Shown here piece after piece: positions 25,278 to 33,665 of a stretch of 33,665 nucleotides of DNA. The notes beneath the pieces are model-generated. The model ran no database searches. It was not told the DNA's origin and saw nothing but the letters and a program-made list of their open reading frames with translations. Origin of the DNA: an uncultured Lachnospiraceae bacterium (GTDB lineage: Bacteria; Bacillota; Clostridia; Lachnospirales; Lachnospiraceae); the NCBI GenBank assembly GCA_910589635.1, contig CAJUTD010000013.1, positions 2,750 through 36,414 on the forward strand, given 5' to 3'. Both the position numbers and the translations under genes were made by a program. Within the stretch, counting starts at the first letter, position 1. Each line of letters starts with the position of its first letter.

Positions 25278-25655
25278 TTACAGCTCCTCACCATCATCAG
25301 CGCCGATATCAAGCGTATTCATCGTACGCCTTCTGCGTCTCGCTTCCTCAGACGCCTCTAAGATGAATCCCTTGATCTCCCTGGCATTCTTGATATGCGT
25401 AAGGGAAATCTGGGGATCCGTGGTGTCTCCGGTATAACAGATAACGGTGGAGAGCTTAAATATCCGCTCCAGCAACGTCGTTGTCATCTTTACATCCTGC
25501 ACCTTATACATATAGCAGTCGTCCTCAATGGTCTTTAAAAGCCCTTTCTTCACAGTCAAAAGCTCCTCGCCGATAATATACCTGGTAAATGTCCAGGGAA
25601 GCCCGAAAAACAGGACTCTCTTTTTCTCCTCATACTGTCTCTTCTCATTTTCCAT
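25278..25655 (-). CDS. PH domain-containing protein (bacterial PH, YdbT-like)
   Basis: The protein has 125 residues from ATG 25655, with GAGGTG nine bases upstream; a TTG at 25673 has no support. The core LFFGLPWTFTRYIIGEELLTVKKGLLKTIEDDCYMYKVQDVKMTTTLLERIF matches the bacterial PH (bPH_2) fold: a short hydrophobic start, then E-x-L-x-V-x-x-G-x-L and Y-x-V-Q-D-V-x. The C-terminus is charged (ARRRRR, then acidic). No membrane segment is present, so it is probably cytosolic or peripheral. Function unknown. Confidence 0.78.
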   Translation of the reverse strand: MENEKRQYEEKKRVLFFGLPWTFTRYIIGEELLTVKKGLLKTIEDDCYMYKVQDVKMTTTLLERIFKLSTVICYTGDTTDPQISLTHIKNAREIKGFILEASEEARRRRRTMNTLDIGADDGEEL

Positions 25656-25709
25656 CTGTAAACACCTCGTCAATATTTCATTTTTATATTCGATAATAAT
25701 TCACATCAA

Positions 25710-25738
25710 ATTTTACTATAAATTTAATGATACTGCAA
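25710..25738 (-). promoter_or_regulatory. Promoter of the PH-domain gene
   Basis: TTGCAG (25733-25738) and TAAAAT (25710-25715) are 17 bp apart on the minus strand, about 55 bp from the start codon. It lies back to back with the pyrB promoter. Confidence 0.6.
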
Positions 25739-25750
25739 ATCTTTTTCCTC

Positions 25751-25779
25751 TTGAAATTTAACCCTGTCTGAGATATGAT
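25751..25779 (+). promoter_or_regulatory. Promoter of pyrBI
   Basis: TTGAAA (25751-25756) and TATGAT (25774-25779) have a 17-bp spacer. The leader is only about 25 nt and contains the palindrome TACGATATCGTA (25788-25799) just before GGAGG. There is no room for a PyrR-type attenuator. Confidence 0.75.
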
Positions 25780-25809
25780 AAGAAAAATACGATATCGTAG
25801 GAGGAATTT

Positions 25810-26730
25810 ATGCAGCATTTAATGAGTCCGCTGGATTTGTCCGTAGAAGAATTGGACAAACTTCTAACTTTGGCAAATGACATTGAAAAAAATCCCCGGA
25901 AATATGCTCACGCATGTGAAGGGAAAAAGCTTGCAACCTGTTTTTATGAGCCCAGCACACGTACACGCCTGAGCTTTGAAGCTGCCATGATAAACCTAGG
26001 CGGCAGCGTACTCGGCTTTTCCAGCGCAGACAGCAGCTCCGCTGCCAAGGGCGAGAGCGTTTCTGACACTATCCGCGTGATCTCCTGTTATGCAGATATC
26101 TGTGCCATGCGACATCCCAAAGAAGGCGCGCCGCTCGTAGCCTCTGAGAAATCTAAGATCCCCGTCATCAACGCGGGGGACGGCGGTCACCAGCATCCCA
26201 CACAAACATTGACCGACCTGCTTACCATCCGCTCCCTGAAAGGGCGCCTGGACAATCTAAATATTGGACTTTGCGGCGATTTAAAATTTGGCCGTACCGT
26301 TCATTCACTGATCCATGCTCTTATTCGTTATCCCAACATCAAATTCACATTGATCTCGCCGGAAGAACTGCGTGTCCCCAGCTATATCCGCGAGGATGTG
26401 TTGCGTAAGAATAGCGTACCGTTCCGGGAAGTGGAACGTTTGGAAGAGGCGATGGCGGATCTGGACATCCTCTACATGACAAGGGTACAGAAAGAGCGTT
26501 TCTTCAATGAAGACGATTATGTGCGGATGAAAGATTTCTATATCCTCAATAAGAAAAAAATGTCTCTCGCCAAGGAAGACATGATTGTCATGCATCCGCT
26601 TCCCAGAGTTAATGAAATCTCCGTGGAAGTCGATGATGATCCCAGAGCTGCTTACTTTCAGCAGGCCCAATACGGCGTCTATGTGCGCATGGCTCTGATT
26701 CTTACACTACTGGAGGTGGAAGTATGTTAA
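25810..26730 (+). CDS. pyrB: Aspartate carbamoyltransferase catalytic subunit
   Basis: The protein has 306 residues; TAGGAGGAATTT precedes the ATG. It joins carbamoyl phosphate and aspartate in the first committed step of pyrimidine synthesis. The carbamoyl-phosphate motif S49-TRTRLSFE, K80-GES of the 80s loop, M-R101-H102-P, HQHPTQTLTDL and the 240s-loop HPLPR are all present. Length is normal. The presence of pyrI indicates the E. coli-type dodecamer of catalytic and regulatory chains. pyrI overlaps its last codons. Confidence 0.97.
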   Translation: MQHLMSPLDLSVEELDKLLTLANDIEKNPRKYAHACEGKKLATCFYEPSTRTRLSFEAAMINLGGSVLGFSSADSSSAAKGESVSDTIRVISCYADICAMRHPKEGAPLVASEKSKIPVINAGDGGHQHPTQTLTDLLTIRSLKGRLDNLNIGLCGDLKFGRTVHSLIHALIRYPNIKFTLISPEELRVPSYIREDVLRKNSVPFREVERLEEAMADLDILYMTRVQKERFFNEDDYVRMKDFYILNKKKMSLAKEDMIVMHPLPRVNEISVEVDDDPRAAYFQQAQYGVYVRMALILTLLEVEVC

Positions 26731-27179
26731 ATGTAGGCGCGATTACGGAAGGCTTTGTATTAGACCACATACAGGCAGGGACCAGCCTGTCCCTTTATCA
26801 TGATCTAAAGCTGGATGAGCTGGACTGCTGTGTCGCCATCATCAAGAACGCGCGCAGCAATAAGATGGGTAAGAAAGATATATTAAAAGTTGAATGCAAT
26901 ATTGATACCCTCGATTTAGACGTCCTCGGCTTTATTGACCATAACATTACCGTCAATATTATTAAAGGAGAACAGATTGTAGAAAAACGGGTACTTCACC
27001 TGCCAAAGGAGATTAAGAACGTTATCCACTGCCGCAACCCTCGCTGCATCACCTCCATCGAACAGGAACTCGACCAGATTTTCCTGCTGACGGATGAAGC
27101 AACGGAGACTTACCGCTGCAAATACTGTGAGGAGAAATACAAGGGACAGAGGATTCGCCTGCGCAGCCATCCGCGCTGA
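26724..27179 (+). CDS. pyrI: Aspartate carbamoyltransferase regulatory subunit
   Basis: The protein has 151 residues, overlapping pyrB by 7 bp. The N-terminal allosteric domain shows ITEGFVLDHIQAG and GFIDHNITVNII. The zinc domain has C103-x4-C108 and C132-x2-C135, with the same spacing as the E. coli chain. It binds nucleotide effectors and controls PyrB. No terminator is visible after it; the palindromic repeat copy C lies 50 bp downstream. Confidence 0.97.
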   Translation: MLNVGAITEGFVLDHIQAGTSLSLYHDLKLDELDCCVAIIKNARSNKMGKKDILKVECNIDTLDLDVLGFIDHNITVNIIKGEQIVEKRVLHLPKEIKNVIHCRNPRCITSIEQELDQIFLLTDEATETYRCKYCEEKYKGQRIRLRSHPR

Positions 27180-27210
27180 TTTTCTTGAGCAGAGCAATAC
27201 AAAAATAAGT

Positions 27211-27360
27211 TGCTGCACGGATATTTTTACTCATACAAAAGGTCTTGCCGCTATTGCGGCAAAGACAGAATATACAAAAATCATCTTGGAAAGCTAGCTT
27301 CCCAAGATGATTTTTGTGCATGTTGTTTACATTTCTTTGCAAAATAAACCTTTTAAACGA
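27211..27360. mobile_element. Palindromic repeat element, copy C
   Basis: The core runs from ACAAAAGG (27235) to CCTTTTAAACGA (27349-27360). Arms are TTGCCGCtattGCGGCAA, a long arm around AAGCTAGCTT with flanking AATCATCTT/AAGATGATT, and a decayed GTTTACATTTCTTTGC arm that no longer pairs perfectly. It has the same orientation as copy B. The left flank GTTGCTGCACGGATA is a degraded outer end. It lies between the convergent ends of pyrI and the kinase gene. Confidence 0.75.
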
Positions 27361-27410
27361 ATCTATTCCTTGTAATTTTTGAAATGAGCTTATAAGTTCC
27401 TAAAACTAAA

Positions 27411-28859
27411 CTACGGATTCTCTGCTACTGACGTTATCCGCGGCAAGGTAAACCAGAACTCCACACCCTCGGGCAAATTCTTGACGCCGCATTTACCATT
27501 CTGCATAGTAACCACATTCTGTACAATGTACAGTCCCAACCCCACATGGGAATAGGCATCCGCATTCTTCTGCTTCGTGGTATAAAATCCACTCCATATC
27601 TTTTCCATGTCTTCCTTGGGTATCTGTCTGCCTGTATTATATACGCCCACCCGAATACTGTTCTTCTGCTTCTTCAATGTAACCCTGAGGCTTCCCCCCA
27701 TATTCATATGCTCAATGGCATTCATCATATAATTGTTGACTGCCTGTTCAATGTATTCCTGGTCGCCATACACAAAGCATTCATCCTCGAGAAAAGTCTC
27801 CATATGCAAATGTTTCTTTTTCACCAACCCCTCATATTTCATGAGGATATATTGCATTACCTCCTTCATATCCAGCGTTTTCTGCATCATTTCTTCCATG
27901 TTGTGTTCCATGGCTGAGATGTCTAAGAGCCTACTGACCATGCTTGTGACTTTCTGCACTTCCTCCTGAATAGAGGAAAGGTAATACTGCTTTTTCTCCT
28001 CGTCCGCAAATCCAAGCATCTCGGACTGGCTGGAAATCACGGCAAGCGGTGTCTTCAGCTCATGGGAAATATTTGCCATGAAATCCTTACGCACCTTTTC
28101 TATACGCTCCTGGTACATATTCTGGCGAAGCTGCTGCCGTCTGTTCTCCTCGATCTGTTCCTCATTCCGCTCAAGCTGTCCGGCCATACTGTTAATACTC
28201 TCGGTAAGTCTGACGGCCTCCTCATATTTGTCTTTTCCTACGACGCGTCTTGTAAAATCTCCTCCGGCAATCTTCTCCGCCACATCTGCTAGACCTTCCA
28301 TCGGCTCAGACAAATTCTTAGAAAATTTCCAGATAATCAGGCTGCCCAACAAAAACATTGACACTGCAACAACAATCAGAAACTGTTCTGAAGCCTTGCC
28401 TGTTCCCAACTTCTGGATGGTATCTTTGATAACAACATAATAATTAATTTTGTTCTGAGTGATGATCCCCCTGAGTTTTGTCGTCTCCTTCAATTTACTG
28501 TTTCTCTTTATAACTCCAGGCGTCTTGGAAAATAAATCCTTCTTCATCTCCACATTTCTGTATATGAGATATTTGATGTTATTTCCCCTGGTCGTATAAA
28601 CCGGGTTCAGCTCCTCATCTGCAATGGTAAAACTGAGGTTTTCTTCCTCATATTCGGCAAATACTGAAAAATCTTCTTCTCCCAGATTTGCCAGATCAAG
28701 ATCCTCTATATCAAGATAGGCTTCACGTATCTGCTTATCCTTCGTCATATCATAATACAATGGGAAAAAAAATTTATAACACAATGTACAGCAGCCCACA
28801 ATCATGAAGGCCAATATCCAATACGTCATAAAAATCCAGACACTAATCTTTCTTTTCAT
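27411..28859 (-). CDS. Sensor histidine kinase of a two-component system
   Basis: The protein has 482 residues. TM1 is at about 7-30 and TM2 at about 160-178, with an extracytoplasmic sensor of about 125 residues between. HAMP is at about 180-232, followed by a short coiled coil. HisKA has H266 in FMANISHELKTPL, and the ATPase domain has N375/N380 (N box), VYNTGRQIP (G1 with N in place of D) and HVGLGLYI (G2). The start overlaps the response regulator by 17 bp. It is the last gene of the sulfate-activation operon; the signal is unknown. Confidence 0.93.
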   Translation of the reverse strand: MKRKISVWIFMTYWILAFMIVGCCTLCYKFFFPLYYDMTKDKQIREAYLDIEDLDLANLGEEDFSVFAEYEEENLSFTIADEELNPVYTTRGNNIKYLIYRNVEMKKDLFSKTPGVIKRNSKLKETTKLRGIITQNKINYYVVIKDTIQKLGTGKASEQFLIVVAVSMFLLGSLIIWKFSKNLSEPMEGLADVAEKIAGGDFTRRVVGKDKYEEAVRLTESINSMAGQLERNEEQIEENRRQQLRQNMYQERIEKVRKDFMANISHELKTPLAVISSQSEMLGFADEEKKQYYLSSIQEEVQKVTSMVSRLLDISAMEHNMEEMMQKTLDMKEVMQYILMKYEGLVKKKHLHMETFLEDECFVYGDQEYIEQAVNNYMMNAIEHMNMGGSLRVTLKKQKNSIRVGVYNTGRQIPKEDMEKIWSGFYTTKQKNADAYSHVGLGLYIVQNVVTMQNGKCGVKNLPEGVEFWFTLPRITSVAENP

Positions 28860-29532
28860 TTCCCTTTACCTCAAAGCAATATCCAACCCCATAAACCGTT
28901 CGGATATATGAGGTATCGCCCAATTTCTTCCTCAACTGTTTCACCAGAGTGTCAATGGTCCGCACATCCCCGACATAGTAATCTCCCCAGACCGTGTCAA
29001 GAATATAATCCCTCGTTAGCACTGCCCCCTGGTTCCTTATCAGGATATGGAGTAGTTCAAATTCTTTGGGCGTAGTCTCTATAAAAACATCCTTCACATA
29101 GACCTTTTTTGCCCTTACTTCTATTTTAATATCCCCTGCATAAAGAACATCTCTGCCGTACCCATAACGCTTGAGCACGGCTTCGATATGTAATTTTACT
29201 ATTGATAACGTATATGGCTTTATAATGTAATCATCCGCACCATAAGAAAAACCCTTTATCTGATCCTCCACTTCTTCTTTCGCCGTCAATAAGATTACCG
29301 GCACATTAGAGCATAAACGAATCTGCTTTAACACCTCATAACCATCGGCAAAAGGAAGCATCACGTCCAGCAGCACAATATCTATATCTGTATGGTAAGT
29401 GTTAAATTTCTGTATTCCATCCAGCCCGTCGACTGCCTGTATGACATGGTAGTGGTTTAACTCAAGGAAATCTGATAAGGTCTCCAACAGCTTGGCTTCA
29501 TCTTCAACCAGCAATACCGTTGCCCCGTTCAT
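28843..29532 (-). CDS. OmpR/PhoB-family response regulator
   Basis: The protein has 229 residues; GAGGAGCATTT precedes the ATG. The receiver domain has acidic E10-D11, phospho-acceptor D56 (LLDVMLP), T83 and K105 (IIKPY). The winged-helix DNA-binding domain covers about 130-225 (TPKEFELLHILIRNQGAVLTRDYIL, VDTLVKQLRKKL-type helix, YIRTVYGVGYCFE). It is co-transcribed with the kinase and 12 bp after the sulfotransferase gene. Confidence 0.95.
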   Translation of the reverse strand: MNGATVLLVEDEAKLLETLSDFLELNHYHVIQAVDGLDGIQKFNTYHTDIDIVLLDVMLPFADGYEVLKQIRLCSNVPVILLTAKEEVEDQIKGFSYGADDYIIKPYTLSIVKLHIEAVLKRYGYGRDVLYAGDIKIEVRAKKVYVKDVFIETTPKEFELLHILIRNQGAVLTRDYILDTVWGDYYVGDVRTIDTLVKQLRKKLGDTSYIRTVYGVGYCFEVKGNEKKD

Positions 29533-29544
29533 AAATGCTCCTCT

Positions 29545-30732
29545 CTACTGTGATGTCCCATTCTTTATCATTCTCTTTACCTTACGGTAACTTCTCGACA
29601 CCAGGCTGCCTTTATTCGCCAATTTCTTTTGTTCTCTGCCTACAATCCCTATTTCTTTTTCTAAATCCTCTATCCTGGTATTTAACTCTCTGACTTGTTT
29701 CTCATATTTACAGCACATCTCCACAAGAAACGTCAGCATATCCCGATACATCGTATTTTCATTTTCCTGCCACTTAGGCAAATTGAGAATTGGTTCACGG
29801 AATAAAACGCCGTCTTCCCTTCCCAAGAATTCCTGCGCCACCTTGCGGTTGCCCTCCTCAAATTGCTGCATAAATGACTGCCATTCTTCATAAGACAGCA
29901 TACTCGCCTTCTCGTGCTTGTTCTGCGATGCCTGAAAGACACTGGCTGACACCAACTCTTCCCACATGAAGTTATCCATCTCAAGATACTCCGGCATACC
30001 ATTCATGATTTGTTTCATCTTAATGAAATTACCGCTGAGGGCAAGATTTACCTCTTGCTTATCGATGATAAACTCATCTGTCATCTGTAAGCCTATCGTC
30101 TTCATATAATCTGACAGCAGGGAATTTTCCGCTCCTTCAAACTGCCCTCTCTCAAACACCCGCACAAATATATTCTCTTTGCCCACAGCCTGGGCAATTT
30201 GCATCAGATGCCCATAGTAATCAACCGGAAACCACTTATACCTCTTCTCTTGCAGCCATACGTCAAATGCCTGAGTAATACACGGCATCCTTTTCACACG
30301 CTGGTTCCAAAGAGACTGCAGCACCTGATCCTGCCTGCGCAGATACACGACTATCTTTACCTCGCAATTAATCTTCTTAAATTCTTCAACCATCTCCTGC
30401 CAAAAATTCTTATATTTCCTGCACTGGTACCAGATAATCTCATCAGAAAGCACAAGATTGGAATACTCCTCCGCAATCTGCGCCAGCATCCTGTATGCTT
30501 CCTTCCGTTTCTTCTTCTCCTCCTCGCGGTTTCTCACTCTCTCTTCACTTAAAGACAGATATGCAAGAAAATGCCCATTCCTATTATTATAAATATCTCC
30601 AAACCCCAGGGAATCCATCCTCGGATAGCAGAACCCCTGCTTACTGAGGGCCACCTTATTCATAGCCATGAAACGCTGTAAGGAAGTGGTCCCTGTCTTC
30701 TGTGTTCCTATACATAAATATACTGTTGCCAT
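29545..30732 (-). CDS. PAPS-dependent sulfotransferase
   Basis: The protein has 395 residues from ATG 30732, with GGAGGAGAAA upstream. The 5'-phosphosulfate loop G9-TQKTGTTS-L is intact and the 3'-phosphate site is VVYLRRQDQVLQSLW (about 128-142, R132/R133 and S140). A charged helix follows position 60, and the C-terminus (about 345-395) has a coiled coil and a basic end. It should transfer sulfate from PAPS to a hydroxyl or amine; the acceptor cannot be inferred, but glycans, lipids or small metabolites are possible. No signal peptide or TM is seen, so it acts in the cytosol. It lies 41 bp after cysNC, which makes its co-substrate. Confidence 0.88.
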   Translation of the reverse strand: MATVYLCIGTQKTGTTSLQRFMAMNKVALSKQGFCYPRMDSLGFGDIYNNRNGHFLAYLSLSEERVRNREEEKKKRKEAYRMLAQIAEEYSNLVLSDEIIWYQCRKYKNFWQEMVEEFKKINCEVKIVVYLRRQDQVLQSLWNQRVKRMPCITQAFDVWLQEKRYKWFPVDYYGHLMQIAQAVGKENIFVRVFERGQFEGAENSLLSDYMKTIGLQMTDEFIIDKQEVNLALSGNFIKMKQIMNGMPEYLEMDNFMWEELVSASVFQASQNKHEKASMLSYEEWQSFMQQFEEGNRKVAQEFLGREDGVLFREPILNLPKWQENENTMYRDMLTFLVEMCCKYEKQVRELNTRIEDLEKEIGIVGREQKKLANKGSLVSRSYRKVKRMIKNGTSQ

Positions 30733-30773
30733 TTTCTCCTCCAGCAATACATGATCTTTTTATCCTACGTCGC

Positions 30774-32600
30774 TTACAAGAGCCCTTCCAATTTCTTTAA
30801 GACAATCTCCACGCATTCGTCCAGGCTGTGCTCACTTGTATCTACCATAATATCTGGATTCTCCGGCTCCTCATATTTCGCAGATATTCCTGTAAAATTG
30901 GCAATCTGACCCATCCTTGCTTTCCGATAGAGCCCTTTCACATCCCGCTTTTCGCACTCTTCCAACGGCGTGTTCACGTAAACCTCGATAAAGTTACTGC
31001 CGATAATCTCTTTCGCATTCCTTCTATCCAACCTATAAGGAGAAATGAATGCTGTCAGCACAATCAGGCCTGCGTCATTCATCAATTTGCTGACCTCAGC
31101 TATTCTGCGGATATTCTCAATCCTGTCGTTTTCCGCAAATCCAAGGTTCTTATTTAGCCCCATTCTGACATTATCTCCATCAAGAATCATGGTATGCTTG
31201 CCCATGGCGAACAGACGCTTCTCCAGTTCATTTGCCAGCGTTGACTTACCAGAACCTGAAAGCCCGGTCATCCAAATGGTAACAGCCTTCTGTTCCATTG
31301 CACTCTCACGCATCTCCCTGGTTATATCCATATCGTGCCACGTAATGTTGTCGCCCCTGGTAAGCGGGTACATCACCACGCCGCAGGCAGAGGTCATATT
31401 TGTAATGCGGTCAATCAGAATCAGCGAGCCGAGTTCCCTGTTATTCTCAAACCGGTCAAACACAATGTTGCTTCCCACGGAAATCTCACAGAAAGCAATC
31501 TCATTCTTATAAATTGCGTCTGCATAGACTTCCGCACCTGTATTCACATCCACTTTATATTTAATATTCATGACAGTGGCAGGTATCATCTGCGTGCCAA
31601 TCTTTAACCAGAAAATACGGCCTGACACTAAACGGTTATCATCCATCCATAAAATAGAAACGGCAATCATATTGCCGACACAGAGCTCATAACCTTTTTG
31701 CAAAATACATCCTCTGGAAATATCTATTTCTGTATCAAGCTGAAGCGTAACTGCCTGGCCACTGCCGCTCTTTTCTACCTGTGTGTCACCCTGGAAAATT
31801 TTTGTTACTTTAGCGCTTTCCTTACTGGGCATTACCGTCACGGTATCGCCCACGGCAACCTCTCCGGAAGATATCTGCCCCTGAAATCCACGGAAATTGT
31901 GGTTCGGGCGGCATACCCTCTGTACCGGCATGGAAAACCCTTTCCAGTCGTCTTTTTCATTCACATTTACCTCTTCCAGAAAAGCCAAAAGCGTTTCCTT
32001 CGTATACCATGGCATTTTCTCGGACTTGGCTGTAATATTATCCCCTTCCGTAGCCGACACGGGGATGATTCTCAACGTACCATAATCAAACTCTGCCATC
32101 AAAATCTTGATATCTTTCTCAATCTTTTTGAATTTGAGCTGGTCATAATGGACAAGATCCATCTTGTTTACAGCAAACACAAAATGTCTTATTCCCATCA
32201 GGGAACAAATCCTGGCATGACGCCTGGTCTGTACGAGCACGCCCTGGCTTGCATCCACAAGAATTACGGCAAGAGACGCAAAACTCGCCCCCACCGCCAT
32301 ATTACGTGTATACTCCTCATGTCCCGGGGTATCCGCCACAATAAAACTTCTGCGCTCCGTACTGAAATAACGGTATGCCACATCTATGGTAATCCCTTGC
32401 TCACGTTCTGCCATCAGACCGTCCAAAAGAAGCGAATAATCAATCTTTCCCTCCCTGGAACCGACCTTAGAATCCAGCTCCAGTGCGCGTTTCTGATCTG
32501 CAAATAGCAATTTTGCATCGTAAAGCATATGTCCAATCAGCGTGGACTTTCCATCATCCACACTGCCGCATGTAATAAATTTCAATAAATTATCTTCCAT
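30774..32600 (-). CDS. cysNC: Sulfate adenylyltransferase subunit 1 / APS kinase bifunctional enzyme
   Basis: The protein has 608 residues, NodQ-type. The N-terminal GTPase half (CysN) has G12-SVDDGKST, ADTPGHEEYTRN (about 89-100) and NKMD (about 145-148), followed by EF-Tu-like beta-barrels. The APS kinase half starts at about 440: P-loop GLSGSGKS (about 446-453), LDGDNVR, and the FISPYR loop with the serine typical of active kinases. It activates sulfate with CysD and phosphorylates APS to PAPS. The start is 2 bp after the cysD stop. Confidence 0.96.
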   Translation of the reverse strand: MEDNLLKFITCGSVDDGKSTLIGHMLYDAKLLFADQKRALELDSKVGSREGKIDYSLLLDGLMAEREQGITIDVAYRYFSTERRSFIVADTPGHEEYTRNMAVGASFASLAVILVDASQGVLVQTRRHARICSLMGIRHFVFAVNKMDLVHYDQLKFKKIEKDIKILMAEFDYGTLRIIPVSATEGDNITAKSEKMPWYTKETLLAFLEEVNVNEKDDWKGFSMPVQRVCRPNHNFRGFQGQISSGEVAVGDTVTVMPSKESAKVTKIFQGDTQVEKSGSGQAVTLQLDTEIDISRGCILQKGYELCVGNMIAVSILWMDDNRLVSGRIFWLKIGTQMIPATVMNIKYKVDVNTGAEVYADAIYKNEIAFCEISVGSNIVFDRFENNRELGSLILIDRITNMTSACGVVMYPLTRGDNITWHDMDITREMRESAMEQKAVTIWMTGLSGSGKSTLANELEKRLFAMGKHTMILDGDNVRMGLNKNLGFAENDRIENIRRIAEVSKLMNDAGLIVLTAFISPYRLDRRNAKEIIGSNFIEVYVNTPLEECEKRDVKGLYRKARMGQIANFTGISAKYEEPENPDIMVDTSEHSLDECVEIVLKKLEGLL

Positions 32601-32602
32601 AA

Positions 32603-33496
32603 TCAGAAATATCCCTCTCGTTTTCTTTTCTCCATGCTGGCTGAGCCGCCATCCGTATCAATAATACGGCTTGTCCTTTCCGATTCCACCGAAGACAAGG
32701 TCTCTTCTATAATGGCATCGAGCGTGTCAGCCTCAGATTCCATGGCTCCGGTTAGCGGATAACAGCCAAGCGTGCGGAATCTCACTTTGCGTGTCTCAAC
32801 AGTCTCGCCCTCTCGCAGTTTTAACCTATCGTCATCCACCATAATCAGCTGCCCATCCCTGGATATCACAGGCCTTGGCGCAGCAAAATACAGGGAAACG
32901 ATGGGTATGTTCTCCCTGCGGATATACTGCCAGATATCTTTCTCCGTCCAGTTGGACAAAGGAAATACGCGAATACTTTCGCCCTGCTTAATTCTTGTGT
33001 TAAACAGCTTCCACATCTCCGGTCTCTGGTTCTTAGGATCCCAAGCATGGCTCTCGTTGCGGAAAGAAAAAATACGTTCCTTAGCCCTAGATTTCTCTTC
33101 ATCTCTTCTGCCGCCGCCGAAAGCAGCCGTAAATCCATACTTGTCCAACGCCTGCTTCAACGCCTGAGTCTTCATAATATCCGTGTAAGATGAGCCATGG
33201 TCAAAAGGATTTATCCCCTGTTCTACTCCTTGCTCGTTAATATACTCGATCATTTCAATACCCAGCTTCTTCGCCGTCTCATCCCGGAACCGTATCATCT
33301 CTGCAAACTTCCATGTAGTATTTACATGCAGAAACGGAAAAGGAGGCTTTTCCGGGTAAAAGGCTTTCATTGCAAGATGCAGCATAACGGAAGAATCCTT
33401 CCCTATGGAATACAGCATCACCGGTTTTTCGCATTCCGCCGCCACCTCGCGCATGATATAGATTGCCTCCGCTTCCAATTCGTCTAAATGATCCAT
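32603..33496 (-). CDS. cysD: Sulfate adenylyltransferase subunit 2
   Basis: The protein has 297 residues from ATG 33496 (MDHLDELEAEAIYIMREV, the usual CysD start), with GGAGGAGAAG directly upstream; the ATG at 33508 would place the ribosome binding site inside the gene. The PP-loop motif is YSIGKDSSVMLHL. Also visible are FGGGRRDEEKSRAKER, the SNWTEKDIWQYI segment and the C-terminal RTLGCYPLTGA. It forms APS from ATP and sulfate with CysN. It is the first complete gene of the operon. Confidence 0.96.
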   Translation of the reverse strand: MDHLDELEAEAIYIMREVAAECEKPVMLYSIGKDSSVMLHLAMKAFYPEKPPFPFLHVNTTWKFAEMIRFRDETAKKLGIEMIEYINEQGVEQGINPFDHGSSYTDIMKTQALKQALDKYGFTAAFGGGRRDEEKSRAKERIFSFRNESHAWDPKNQRPEMWKLFNTRIKQGESIRVFPLSNWTEKDIWQYIRRENIPIVSLYFAAPRPVISRDGQLIMVDDDRLKLREGETVETRKVRFRTLGCYPLTGAMESEADTLDAIIEETLSSVESERTSRIIDTDGGSASMEKRKREGYF

Positions 33497-33508
33497 CTTC
33501 TCCTCCAT

Positions 33509-33598
33509 CTACTTTTTATATTTCTCCCATTGTCTATAACACAATATCCCTTCGGGGCTCCGTTTGCAGTTATTGTCTACACCCAGGAACCGCTTCAT
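33509..33598 (-). CDS. Possible 29-aa microprotein abutting cysD
   Basis: ATG 33598 opens a frame that begins MKRFLGVDNNCKRSPEG and ends WEKYKK with a TAG directly next to the ATG at 33508. It has two cysteines and no recognisable family. No good ribosome binding site precedes it. It may be a translated leader, the remnant of a lost upstream gene, or chance. The rest of 33599-33665 is AT-rich with nothing recognised. Confidence 0.22.
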   Translation of the reverse strand: MKRFLGVDNNCKRSPEGILCYRQWEKYKK

Positions 33599-33665
33599 TC
33601 ATTATAAATAGCAATTTTGATAGAAATTTGAGTTCTCTAAATAGAAAATGCAAACTGCACACGGA

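Noticed and set aside
31698..32507. 269-codon plus-strand ORF opposite cysNC
   Set aside because: It is the antisense shadow of a well-conserved gene with all catalytic motifs on the minus strand.

Overview
The window looks like the chromosome of an anaerobic Gram-positive Clostridia member, most likely Lachnospiraceae-like (inference). The reasons are AT-rich promoters, strong GGAGG ribosome binding sites, and a familiar set of genes: the YerC TrpR-like regulator, PcrA, a DUF1836 protein, YcdX-type PHP, PyrB/PyrI, Mrp, CmpB-type membrane protein, BspA-type leucine-rich surface protein, and a minimal Gram-positive Tad (Flp) pilus locus. Most genes are on the minus strand.

Layout. Positions 1-2413 (minus) hold an open frame of 804 codons that runs off the left edge. 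It is an N-terminal metallophosphoesterase joined to a P-loop (STAND-like) ATPase and a helical-repeat tail, an architecture typical of bacterial immune or conflict proteins. Next come rlmD (2962-4377), a 284-bp MITE-like inverted-repeat element with a 7-bp target duplication (4407-4690), a small membrane protein, pcrA, a DUF1836 regulator, yerC and a PHP phosphoesterase. Positions 9826-10012 carry the best-preserved copy of a three-copy palindromic repeat family that can fold as a four-way junction. The other copies lie near 22813-22942 and 27231-27360. A solitary NMT1/SsuA-type lipoprotein follows at 10092-11111.

Surface and pilus region (11333-22444, minus). A BspA-like protein with its own promoter lies downstream of a probable operon. 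In transcription order that operon is: micro-pilin, TadA ATPase, TadB/C-like membrane protein, TadE-like pseudopilin, two more micro-pilins, two further single-TM pseudopilin-like proteins, and a 1243-residue secreted protein with InlB-type B repeats. The three micro-pilins (52, 35 and 46 aa) are shorter than a usual ORF cut-off and share an EE[YF] motif just before the membrane segment. The operon has a promoter near 22724-22751 and a leader of about 270 nt with strong hairpins.

Right part. A lipoprotein-mrp pair, a CmpB-like membrane protein, a PH-domain protein and a divergent pyrBI operon occupy 23148-27179. The final block (27411-33496, minus) is an apparent operon cysD - cysNC - sulfotransferase - response regulator - histidine kinase. 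CysD and CysNC would make PAPS from sulfate, and the adjacent sulfotransferase would use it. No sulfite-forming reductase is visible, so the operon looks built for sulfation of an unknown acceptor rather than for assimilation, with a two-component system in the same transcript.

No tRNA, rRNA, CRISPR array, transposase or integrase was recognised.
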